Assembly: GCA_902495595.1 (NCBI GenBank)
Contig: CABUXV010000021.1
Span: 1-32,997, forward strand
From: an uncultured Eubacterium sp.
GTDB lineage: Bacteria; Bacillota; Clostridia; Peptostreptococcales; Anaerovoracaceae
Direction of reading: 5' to 3'
Length of the DNA: 32,997 nt
Shown: in pieces, positions 8,390-14,680 of the stretch
Layout: each line of letters starts with the position of its first letter
Numbering within the stretch: the first letter of the stretch is position 1
Translations under genes and position numbers: made by a program
The notes under the pieces: model-generated
The model's database searches: none
What the model saw: the letters and a program-made list of their open reading frames with translations, nothing else
What the model was told of the DNA's origin: nothing

Positions 8390-8505
8390 GAAATATCGTT
8401 TTACGAGATTTCCGTATACGTCAAAGAAAGTACTTTGCGAAACATCGCCCCTTGCGGGCGACATGTGTGCAAAGGAATCTCTGATTCCGTCTTGCACATT
8501 TTTTT
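8390..8505 (+). ncRNA. candidate structured small RNA ending in a strong terminator
   Basis: Four hairpins follow one another in a 116-nt stretch with no gene on the plus strand. They are 8390-8399 with 8403-8412 (10 bp, one mismatch), 8422-8426 with 8433-8437, 8445-8450 with 8456-8461 (6 G/C-rich pairs), and 8466-8479 with 8483-8498 (13 pairs) followed by seven T. The last is an intrinsic terminator that reads on the plus strand. The preceding gene already has its own terminator, and the neighbour to the right is on the minus strand. A TATAGT element at 8380-8385 could be a -10, but I see no good -35. It matches no RNA family that I recognise. Confidence 0.45.
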
Positions 8506-8509
8506 ATCT

Positions 8510-8839
8510 TTACTTTTCAACGGAAAAGAGTGACATTGTAAGTATTGCTATGAATTCGGAAGTTGTAGGTTTCCCCAGAAGTGAACCTTTTGCCAGTTGG
8601 GACAGAAGCTACGGATTGTTGTCCCATGCAATATCTATAACTGTTCTTATGTTTCTTTCTACGTTTTTGGATGAGGTGTGATAGTGTTTTGCAATTTCAG
8701 GATACAGGCGTTTTGTAACGAGCAGCAGATTTTCCATATCGGAAAGAGATAATGATATCGCATGGGAAACATAGAAAAATCCTGCGTAATTTGCGGTTAT
8801 ACCAAGGTTTGATAACAGAGAGTATATTTTACTTAACAT
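8510..8839 (-). pseudogene. Spo0A C-terminal DNA-binding-domain protein, interrupted by TAG
   Basis: The 76 residues read from 8839 to the stop at 8609 match the DNA-binding domain of Spo0A: LGITANYAGFFY, a VTKRLYPEIAKHYHTS block and the recognition-helix region KNVERNIRTVIDIAW. No receiver domain is present. Reading past the TAG (8609-8611) in the same frame gives 32 more residues, including KPTTSEFIAIL, which is the last helix of the Spo0A domain (KPTNSEFIA-type), up to TAA at 8510-8512. So the intact gene encoded about 109 residues and now carries a nonsense codon. The start overlaps the end of the upstream XRE gene by 11 bp, showing operon coupling. The truncated 76-residue form lacks the final helix and may not fold. 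Spo0A boxes (TTTGACA-like) are the expected target of the intact form. Confidence 0.82.
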
Positions 8840-9182
8840 TTAGGTTTTCCTCCATCATAAGTATTAACTTATGAAATAACTTAGCAGCTTCATCTTGCTT
8901 TTCTTTAGGAAGTTTTGAAAATGCATTTAATGTATTTAGCAAAAGCAAGGCAAATTCCTGCTGTGATTTAGAATAAGAGGGGAAAAGCAATATTAGCGGG
9001 TCTACGTTAAGTTTATCTGCAATATATTTTACAGTGTCGATACGAAGATTACATGTACCTTTTAAAATCTGCTGCATTTCAGACCTTGAGATTCCTATTT
9101 CTTCAGCAAATTCTGTTATAGATTGTTTTCGGCTTGAACGAATCGCATTCATGAAATTCGACAAGTTTCTTTGTAAAGTCAC
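8829..9182 (-). CDS. XRE-family HTH regulator, copy 1
   Basis: A 117-residue DNA-binding protein starting at GTG (9180-9182), preceded by GGAGGG at a suitable distance. An upstream ATG at 9305 would add 41 residues that do not resemble the family. A helix-turn-helix occupies about residues 16-70 (SITEFAEEIGISRSEMQQILKG, DTVKYIADKLNVDP). The C-terminal 45 residues form helices (FALLLLNTLNAFSKLPKEKQDEAAKLFHKLI), probably for dimerisation. It is a close paralogue of the next gene upstream and overlaps the Spo0A-like gene downstream. A palindrome over its probable promoter (9254-9269) suggests autoregulation. Confidence 0.88.
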   Translation of the reverse strand: MTLQRNLSNFMNAIRSSRKQSITEFAEEIGISRSEMQQILKGTCNLRIDTVKYIADKLNVDPLILLFPSYSKSQQEFALLLLNTLNAFSKLPKEKQDEAAKLFHKLILMMEENLNVK

Positions 9183-9253
9183 ACAAATCCCTCCTCTATT
9201 AAGAGAATAAGGCAAAATTACATATAATGGAAGACTCATATAAAATCTGATTA

Positions 9254-9269
9254 TACCGTTATATCGGTA
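9254..9269. promoter_or_regulatory. candidate XRE operator overlapping a -10 box
   Basis: TACCG-TTATAT-CGGTA is a 5-bp inverted repeat with a 6-bp spacer, upstream of XRE copy 1. On the minus strand its edge overlaps a TATAAT that would be the -10 for that gene (-35 TTATCT, 17-bp spacing, weak). This is a classic arrangement for autorepression, but binding is inferred. Confidence 0.45.
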
Positions 9270-9298
9270 AAGAGATAAGGATAAATATATGCCTTGAT

Positions 9299-9631
9299 TT
9301 AACATATACTTAACAAAATCAGCCGGTTAAATAATTCTGCTGCTTCCTCTCGTTTATTATCCGGCAATTTTGAAAATTTATCAATAGTTTGCAGAAGCAG
9401 GATAGCAAATTCATACTGTGATTTAGAATAATCAGATAAGAGCAGTATTGCTGGATCTACTTCAAGTTTTTGCGCAATATACTTCAGCGTATCAATACGT
9501 ATATTGCATGTTCCTTTTAAAATTAACTGCATTTCAGATTTAGATATACCTATTTCTTTTGAAAATTCGGCTATAGACTGACGCCTGCTCATTCGCACGG
9601 CATTCATGAAATTAGATAGATTTTGCTGCAT
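9299..9631 (-). CDS. XRE-family HTH regulator, copy 2
   Basis: A 110-residue paralogue of the preceding regulator. Both share NLSNFMNA, the SxxEF...EIGIS.SEMQ.ILKGTCN.RIDT.KYIA.KL.VDP core and a YSKSQ.EFA.LLL tail. The start is the ATG at 9629-9631, behind GAGGAGAAG. An upstream ATG would add seven residues and lies inside that ribosome site. The last residues (LILLSIC) diverge from copy 1, so the tail looks shortened. It is likely the first gene of a three-gene regulatory cluster ending in the Spo0A-like gene. The tandem pair probably arose by local duplication. Confidence 0.88.
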   Translation of the reverse strand: MQQNLSNFMNAVRMSRRQSIAEFSKEIGISKSEMQLILKGTCNIRIDTLKYIAQKLEVDPAILLLSDYSKSQYEFAILLLQTIDKFSKLPDNKREEAAELFNRLILLSIC

Positions 9632-9750
9632 CGTAAAACTTCTTCTCCTCACTAAGACTTATTGCTGGAATTTTTCTAAGATCCAATATATTATGCTTTT
9701 AAAAATTAGAAAATAGTCGTGCGCGGAGCAAGAAATTTAAAAAGATTGAA

Positions 9751-10650
9751 TTATGTGCGGATATGTGGTAACTGACTGACTGTATTGACCAGATTAAGAA
9801 CATCCTCTGCGGGATTAAGGCTATACAGCAAACCGTATGGTATGCTGTAATCCCAGTTTACGGGGATTGAGACTAGTCCTGGATGAACATCCTGCCAGCA
9901 TTCAATCGTCAGAAGAACCTTTCCGTTTTCTGCTGCATGATTGAATACGGATAGGTCATAAAACTGGGGTGTATCTTCAATATTAATTTTAGGATGATGT
10001 CTTTGCAGGTCATTTCGCAGAAAATCATTTACTCCTGAATCGCCTTGCTTTACCATCATAAGAGTTTCTCCGTAAAGTTCTTCAATGTTTATAATGTTTT
10101 TTTCTGCAAGGCGATGTTCTCTTGAAACTGCCACCATTTTTTTATACTTGCCTAGGGGAAGCATATTGCACATATTGAGCCATGCCTTAGAATCGCATAC
10201 TCCGATTAAAAAATCAAATTTTTCTCCGAGCTGTCCTATTTCCGTTAGAATCCCTTCATGGTTATCTTCAAATGGAACAAGATGAAGTTTATATTCGGGA
10301 AAGCATTTGCTGATGCGGCACCATAAATCCATAAATGGTTTGGCAGGATTAAGCAGAGAAGTTCCAACGCAAAAAATTGTATCCTTTTTAGATAATGAGG
10401 ATTTAGCGCTGGCAATAGATTTTTTTGAATAATCGATAATAAATTTTGCATCTTGATATATGATTTTTCCGGCTTCAGTAAGGCTGATTCCCGAGGGAGT
10501 TCGCTTTATAAGCTGTATTTCAAAATGATTTTCAAGTGTGTTCATTTGCTTCATTACGGCTGTAGGTGAAATATACAATTTCTCAGAAGCTTTTGTAAAA
10601 CTTCCGCAGTCGGCAACAGTAATGAATGTATCAAGCATGGTGTTATACAT
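9751..10650 (-). CDS. LysR-family transcriptional regulator
   Basis: A 299-residue regulator. The N-terminal winged HTH (about residues 4-62: TFITVADCGSFTKASEKLYISPTAVMKQMNTLE) is followed by the two-lobed effector-binding domain (about 88-295). The start is the ATG at 10648-10650, behind AGAGGA. A longer frame exists to 10701, but it would begin inside the promoter. It is divergent from the flavodoxin-cupin-CMD operon, 119 bp between starts, so by the usual LysR arrangement it probably controls that operon and itself. The effector is unknown. Confidence 0.92.
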   Translation of the reverse strand: MYNTMLDTFITVADCGSFTKASEKLYISPTAVMKQMNTLENHFEIQLIKRTPSGISLTEAGKIIYQDAKFIIDYSKKSIASAKSSLSKKDTIFCVGTSLLNPAKPFMDLWCRISKCFPEYKLHLVPFEDNHEGILTEIGQLGEKFDFLIGVCDSKAWLNMCNMLPLGKYKKMVAVSREHRLAEKNIINIEELYGETLMMVKQGDSGVNDFLRNDLQRHHPKINIEDTPQFYDLSVFNHAAENGKVLLTIECWQDVHPGLVSIPVNWDYSIPYGLLYSLNPAEDVLNLVNTVSQLPHIRT

Positions 10651-10691
10651 AATAAATCCTCTTGAATTTGAATTAACTTTAAGTTTATACA

Positions 10692-10720
10692 ATAATAACA
10701 TATTGGAAATTCCCGGTCAA
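10692..10720 (-). promoter_or_regulatory. promoter of the LysR gene
   Basis: On the minus strand: TTGACC (10715-10720), a 17-bp spacer and TATTAT (10692-10697). A 9-bp palindrome GGAAATTCC (10705-10713) lies inside the spacer and could be a LysR contact, also positioned near a weak plus-strand promoter for the divergent operon. Confidence 0.55.
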
Positions 10721-10769
10721 TGATTGATATGTTAAGATGAATATACAAAAAACATATGGAGGTATTGAA

Positions 10770-11291
10770 ATGTCAAATAAATTAATTGTATTTTATTCCA
10801 GGGCCAATGAAAATTATGTAGGAGGAATGATAAAAAATCTGACAGTAGGAAATACAGAGATTGCTGCGGGTATAATAAAAAAATTAACAGGCGGCGATAT
10901 ATTCAAAATAGAGCAAATTCAAGAATATCCGGAGAATTACAATGAATGTATTGAAAAAGCGCAGGATGATCAAAGAAAAAATGCCAGACCTGAGCTTAGA
11001 AAATATCCGGAAAGTATAAATGATTATGATGTGATTTTTCTGGGATTTCCGAATTATTGGGGAACTATGCCTATGGCAGTATTTACTTTTTTGGAACATT
11101 TTGATTTTACCGGTAAAATAATTATGCCATTTTGCACTCATGAAGGGAGTGGATTGGGGAGCAGTGTTAATGATATAAAGAGAATTTGTCCGGGAGCTGA
11201 AATTGAAAATGGTTTGGCAATCATGGGAAGTAAAGCAGAAAATGCGGAAAAAGCCGTTAGAATGTGGATAGAAAAGGAGGAGAGCATATGA
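10770..11291 (+). CDS. flavodoxin-like protein
   Basis: A 173-residue FMN-binding electron carrier of the short-chain flavodoxin fold. The N-terminal strand LIVFYSRANENYVGG begins the phosphate-binding region, DVIFLGFPNYWGTMP is the second flavin contact loop, and PFCTHEGSGLG is the third. The chosen ATG (10770) has GGAGG 8 nt upstream. An earlier in-frame ATG at 10737 lies ahead of that site. The stop overlaps the cupin start (ATGA), giving translational coupling. With the cupin and CMD proteins it forms a LysR-linked set that is common in Firmicutes. Its redox partner is not known. Confidence 0.88.
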   Translation: MSNKLIVFYSRANENYVGGMIKNLTVGNTEIAAGIIKKLTGGDIFKIEQIQEYPENYNECIEKAQDDQRKNARPELRKYPESINDYDVIFLGFPNYWGTMPMAVFTFLEHFDFTGKIIMPFCTHEGSGLGSSVNDIKRICPGAEIENGLAIMGSKAENAEKAVRMWIEKEESI

Positions 11292-11698
11292 AAAAGATAA
11301 AAGAATTAAGTGTTTTTTCTGCGGGAAAGCCAAATGATACATTTGCTGAATATTTTAAAGGCCAAAGTTATCTGAATATGATATCGACAGAACAGGTAGT
11401 GATAGGAAACGTAACCTTTGAACCGGGATGCAGAAACAACTGGCATATACACCATTCCGATATTGGCGGAGGTCAGATTCTTTTAGTCACTGGAGGAAAG
11501 GGATTTTACCAGGAATGGGGGCAGGAGGCGAAAGTGCTCAAACCGGGAGATGTGGTTCACATACCTGCTGGAATTAAGCATTGGCATGGAGCTTCGGCTG
11601 ATAGCTGGTTTCAGCATTTGGCTGTTGAGGTTCCAGGAGAAAACTGCCGGAATGAGTGGTGTGAACCGGTGACAGATGATGAATACGAAAAACTTTAA
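11288..11698 (+). CDS. cupin-domain protein
   Basis: A 136-residue single-domain beta barrel. Cupin motif 1 (NNWHIHHSDIGGGQILLVTGGKGFYQ) supplies two His and Glu/Gln-type ligands. Motif 2 (PGDVVHIPAGIKHWHGA) supplies another His, so a divalent metal site is likely. Family relatives are encoded beside carboxymuconolactone-decarboxylase-like proteins, sometimes fused. The start overlaps the flavodoxin stop and has an AAAGGAGGAG site. Its role is probably handling or detoxifying a small molecule together with its neighbours. The substrate cannot be read from sequence. Confidence 0.9.
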   Translation: MKKIKELSVFSAGKPNDTFAEYFKGQSYLNMISTEQVVIGNVTFEPGCRNNWHIHHSDIGGGQILLVTGGKGFYQEWGQEAKVLKPGDVVHIPAGIKHWHGASADSWFQHLAVEVPGENCRNEWCEPVTDDEYEKL

Positions 11699-11720
11699 TA
11701 TAAAATAGGGAGGAATTTTT

Positions 11721-12041
11721 ATGGAAAAGGTAACTGCCGGAAAACAGGAACTTGGAGAATTTGCACCTAAGTTTGCAGAATTAAATGACGATGTACTGTT
11801 TGGTCAGGTATGGTCAAGAGAAGATAAACTTTCAGCAAGGGACAGGAGCATTGTTACTGTTGTTGCGCTGATGTCGGGAGGCATTTTAGACAGTTCGCTT
11901 GAATTTCACCTGAAAAATGCCAAAAGACACGGTGTGAGCGGAGAAGAAATTTCAGAAATACTAACACATACAGCATTTTATGCAGGATGGCCAAAGGCAT
12001 GGGCAGCATTTCGCATGGCAAAGGAAATATGGAAAGAATGA
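11721..12041 (+). CDS. carboxymuconolactone decarboxylase (CMD)-family protein
   Basis: A 106-residue all-helical protein with the CMD pattern: FGQVWSREDKLSARDRSIVTVVALMSGG, then the LEFHLKNAKRHGVSGEEISEILTHTAFYAGWPKA block with its conserved His and Gly-Trp-Pro. It lacks the CxxC pair of AhpD-type peroxidase partners, so it is not an alkylhydroperoxidase and is closer to the gamma-carboxymuconolactone decarboxylase-like group. GGGAGG lies 7 nt ahead of the start. It is the last gene of the flavodoxin-cupin-CMD operon, ending before a terminator. Confidence 0.92.
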   Translation: MEKVTAGKQELGEFAPKFAELNDDVLFGQVWSREDKLSARDRSIVTVVALMSGGILDSSLEFHLKNAKRHGVSGEEISEILTHTAFYAGWPKAWAAFRMAKEIWKE

Positions 12042-12074
12042 TGTAAAAGAATAGACAGAATATATATTTAAAAC

Positions 12075-12126
12075 AGCACAGTTAATAAAACTTTTTAAAA
12101 GTAAAAAACGAATTAACTGTGCTTTT
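12075..12126 (+). terminator. terminator of the flavodoxin-cupin-CMD operon
   Basis: AGCACAGTTAAT (12075-12086) pairs perfectly with ATTAACTGTGCT (12112-12123) and is followed by TTTT. A short inner hairpin lies in the loop. Confidence 0.85.
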
Positions 12127-12132
12127 ATAATT

Positions 12133-12816
12133 TTAATTTTGGATTACGTTTTCATTAAGCTCAGCGGCGCTTAACATTTTTGATTTGAAAAGATAATTTA
12201 CTGCAAATATACATCTTCCTACTCCTATCATGGCTACAATAGTTCCGATTCCAATACCTATTATCTTGCCGCGGAAGATGAGACCTACAAAGCATGTTGT
12301 AATTACACTTAAGGTATCAATCAAATTTTTCCCAAATCCGAGATTTTTACGGCAGAGATGTCCTACAACTTTCGCAAGACCGTCTGCCGGATTGGGAATA
12401 AGCTGCATGTTTACAGTCATTGATACGCCGATACCGGTCAGAGCAACTCCGATTAAAAGCATTACAAATCGCTGGGGAAAGGCTGTAATATTAATATCAA
12501 AACTTGAGATTAATTTATCATAAAAATCGCCTAATATCTGAAGCAAAACGCTGAATACAACAGACAGAGGAATCTGGAGCCAGTCTTTAATCTGCCTTGA
12601 TTTTCCCTTTAATATAATTTCAAGCAATGTATAGGATGTATACATTATAAAAGCTGAAAAAGCAAAGTTAAAATGCCATATTTCAGCAATGGAAAAAGGA
12701 AGAGATATAAGAGGAGAAACACCTAAATTTGTTTTTGTATTCAATACTATTCCAAGAGCCAGTATTATCATTCCGGAAGAATAAATAATATATCGTGTGA
12801 AAGTTCTGCTGTTCAT
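12133..12816 (-). CDS. YczE/YyaS/YitT-like integral membrane protein
   Basis: A 227-residue protein with about five or six hydrophobic helices. The N-terminal GMIILALGIVLNTKTNLGVSPLISLPFSIA and the later VSMTVNMQLIPNPADGLAKVVGH block are the repeated 'G...P' elements typical of the YczE/DUF6198 group of membrane proteins. These proteins have no firmly known substrate. The gene lies 10 bp after the phosphoesterase gene on the same strand, so the two are probably transcribed together. A modest AAAGGG site precedes the ATG. Confidence 0.85.
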   Translation of the reverse strand: MNSRTFTRYIIYSSGMIILALGIVLNTKTNLGVSPLISLPFSIAEIWHFNFAFSAFIMYTSYTLLEIILKGKSRQIKDWLQIPLSVVFSVLLQILGDFYDKLISSFDINITAFPQRFVMLLIGVALTGIGVSMTVNMQLIPNPADGLAKVVGHLCRKNLGFGKNLIDTLSVITTCFVGLIFRGKIIGIGIGTIVAMIGVGRCIFAVNYLFKSKMLSAAELNENVIQN

Positions 12817-12826
12817 ATAGTACCCT

Positions 12827-13378
12827 TTAAAATCTGTCGCTGTAGTTAAGAATATTTCGGATATGTCCGGATTTTGGTTTGCTTCCTCTGCCGTTTATTA
12901 TTGTATTATAGTATACTATTGAAGCATCAAAACTGTTTTCTGAGGTTCTCACTATAGCATATGAGCCGTTGCTGTTATCTCTTGGAATTGTCAGGCTGCC
13001 CGGATTGACAAGATGTATTCCGCCTGCCTCGTCTACAAGACTTCGGTGGGTATGACCGAAGAAAACTGCCTTGCACTGCTGTTCCATAGCCTTGTATATA
13101 AGGTTATTAAACTGGTATTTAACATTTTGCATATGTCCGTGGGTTAAAAGTATTTTTCCGAATTCCGTATCAATGATTCTGAAGTCATCGGAGCTGTAAC
13201 TGCCGTCACAGTTTCCTTTAACTGCTATCACAGGGATGTTCAGTTCTTTTTCAAGGGCTTCACCGTCGGTTATAAAATCTCCTGTATGTGCTATAATATC
13301 AATATTTGTCAGCTTTTTGTATATTTCTCTTACTTTATTAAGTTGTCCGTGAGTATCTCCTATAACTAAAATTTTCAT
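12827..13378 (-). CDS. YfcE/MJ0936-type metallophosphoesterase
   Basis: A 183-residue calcineurin-like phosphodiesterase. The metal motifs appear in order: GDTHG (residues 7-11), HTGDF, VKGNCDG (GNxD-type), LTHGHM and GHTHRS. The length and motif spacing match the YfcE/MJ0936 family, which hydrolyses phosphodiesters in vitro with Mn or similar metal. No Shine-Dalgarno is visible. A possible extended -10 (TGTTAAACT) ends within about 7 nt of the ATG, so this gene may be leaderless like the RluD-like gene, though the promoter is weak. An inverted repeat ACACA-ATCA-TGTGT (13391-13404) lies between it and the divergent gene. Confidence 0.92.
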   Translation of the reverse strand: MKILVIGDTHGQLNKVREIYKKLTNIDIIAHTGDFITDGEALEKELNIPVIAVKGNCDGSYSSDDFRIIDTEFGKILLTHGHMQNVKYQFNNLIYKAMEQQCKAVFFGHTHRSLVDEAGGIHLVNPGSLTIPRDNSNGSYAIVRTSENSFDASIVYYNTIINGRGSKPKSGHIRNILNYSDRF

Positions 13379-13406
13379 AAATTAAGTTTAACACAATCAT
13401 GTGTCA

Positions 13407-13435
13407 TTGACTAGGCTGGAATTTTAAAGTACAAT
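13407..13435 (+). promoter_or_regulatory. strong sigma-A promoter for the MoaA-like/Fic-like pair
   Basis: TTGACT (13407-13412), a 17-bp spacer and TACAAT (13430-13435). Transcription would begin near 13442, which rules out the GTG at 13439 as the start and points to the ATG at 13469. Confidence 0.75.
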
Positions 13436-13468
13436 AAAGTGAATGAAAAGGAAAGATTTGGTCGAATT

Positions 13469-13897
13469 ATGAAAATAAAGGATAATACAATAATTACTGA
13501 TGGACAGAATTTAGCAGATAATGCCGAGGAGTTAAAAAAGTCAGGTATAACAGATGTTATCATAGATGTTAATACGTTTAACTATACCAGATATAAAGAA
13601 TCAAATGAAGGCAAGCATCTTGAAAATGTTATAGAGGGAATCAACAGGGCTGTTGGACTCAAGATGAATATAAGGTTAAATGTCAGATTAAAAGAGGGTT
13701 TTAACGATGATGAGGTGCTGGATTTTTTACAGCTTACATTTCAGCATAAATATGATATAGTTTTTATGCCTACTATTGATTATGATTTCCTCAGGACGAA
13801 GATGCCGGCATTGAGAAAAATAGATGGTGATTTCGGGGAAGTAGAAATGTATAAATATCCCGGAGCTATTGGAAGAATTGGTTTTTTAAAGGATTAG
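13469..13897 (+). CDS. MoaA-like partial barrel without any iron-sulfur cysteines
   Basis: A 142-residue protein. Residues 8-140 follow the second half of a MoaA-type radical SAM barrel. 'TIITDGQNLADNAEELKKSGITDVIIDV' parallels the MoaA 'TTNG...L...LK.AGL..V..SLD' segment, 'NVRLKEGFNDDEVLDFLQLT' parallels its 'V.kGfNDDEi.d...l', and 'YPGAIGRIGFL' parallels the C-terminal 'PG..GRIGFI' strand. The N-terminal CxxxCxxC part and the C-terminal second cluster of MoaA are missing, and the protein has no cysteine at all, so it cannot be a radical SAM enzyme. No other molybdopterin genes are nearby. The start is set by the promoter at 13407-13435. It ends 10 bp before the Fic-like gene. Function unknown. 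Confidence 0.7.
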   Translation: MKIKDNTIITDGQNLADNAEELKKSGITDVIIDVNTFNYTRYKESNEGKHLENVIEGINRAVGLKMNIRLNVRLKEGFNDDEVLDFLQLTFQHKYDIVFMPTIDYDFLRTKMPALRKIDGDFGEVEMYKYPGAIGRIGFLKD

Positions 13898-13907
13898 GAG
13901 TATTTTT

Positions 13908-14642
13908 ATGCATGAGAAACTCTACAGTATGAAAAAAGAGCTGATAGACCTTCTTAAGGAGGACAGGCTGTTAAAATCAGCTGTAAAAGAAGTTAATAAG
14001 CTGGACATAATAAAAGCTTCTATGGTAGTTAGAAATTCAAATCACGAGAATATAGATATTGAGAAGATTTTAGAAGGTGAACTTCAAAAGGATCTTCCCG
14101 TTAAAGATTATGTCTTCATTGAAAATTTCTGCAAGCTTGTAAGGGTTGCGGATAATTGTCTGGAGATGGGAAATTATCTGGATAAGTATTTACTTATAAG
14201 TGCGTACAGGGTGCTGTCTGAGGACGAAGACGGATATTTCAGGAAAAATAATCCCGTGGTTTACTCTTTTAATCATGTTCCGGTTCATTCGCTGGATATA
14301 GAAGAAAAACTGGATGAGACTGTGCGCAGGGTATACAGTCGGGAAGCGGGAAACAATGTGGTGCTTAAGGCAATGTACATACACAACAAGCTTATCGATA
14401 TATATCCGTTTCAGGAATATAGTGCGGAAATTGCAATATTTGCAATGAACTATTACCTTATGGAAAACGGATTTACTCCTATAAATATGCCTATAAGCAG
14501 AGACAATTATTTTACCTTGGTCGGTGAATGCTTAAAAGGTCAGAAACAGGAGGAATTTTACAACTTTCTTTGCAGTGCAGTTTACGATAAAATGGAGGGA
14601 ACCATAGAGGCCTGCAGGGAATATATTAAAAAAAATAAATAG
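13908..14642 (+). CDS. Fic-fold protein with a destroyed catalytic motif
   Basis: A 244-residue protein. 'AYRVLSEDEDGYFRK...VVYSFNHVPVHSLDIEEKLDE' (about 99-137) resembles the Fic segment before the active site. 'KAMYIHNKLIDIYPFQEYSAEIAIFAMNYYLMENGF' (about 154-189) aligns with the Fic core helix, whose motif HPFxDGNGR is needed for AMP transfer. Here it reads YPFQEYSAE (166-174): the catalytic His is Tyr, the two Gly are Tyr and Ala, Asn is Ser and the final Arg is Glu. No nucleotide transfer is expected. The start has an AGGAG site. It shares a promoter with the MoaA-like gene and ends at a terminator. Whether the two proteins interact is inference. The Fic relation is based on pattern only. 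Confidence 0.62.
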   Translation: MHEKLYSMKKELIDLLKEDRLLKSAVKEVNKLDIIKASMVVRNSNHENIDIEKILEGELQKDLPVKDYVFIENFCKLVRVADNCLEMGNYLDKYLLISAYRVLSEDEDGYFRKNNPVVYSFNHVPVHSLDIEEKLDETVRRVYSREAGNNVVLKAMYIHNKLIDIYPFQEYSAEIAIFAMNYYLMENGFTPINMPISRDNYFTLVGECLKGQKQEEFYNFLCSAVYDKMEGTIEACREYIKKNK

Positions 14643-14643
14643 A

Positions 14644-14668
14644 AAAACCCGCATTGATGCGGGTTTTA
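14644..14668. terminator. bidirectional terminator
   Basis: AAAACCCGCAT (14644-14654) pairs perfectly with ATGCGGGTTTT (14657-14667), serving both the Fic-like gene and, on the other strand, argH. Confidence 0.9.
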
Positions 14669-14680
14669 TTTATGCTGTTA

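Noticed and set aside
8390..8505. c-di-GMP or another known riboswitch
   Set aside because: None of the conserved riboswitch cores that I know are present, and the terminator faces a gene on the opposite strand.
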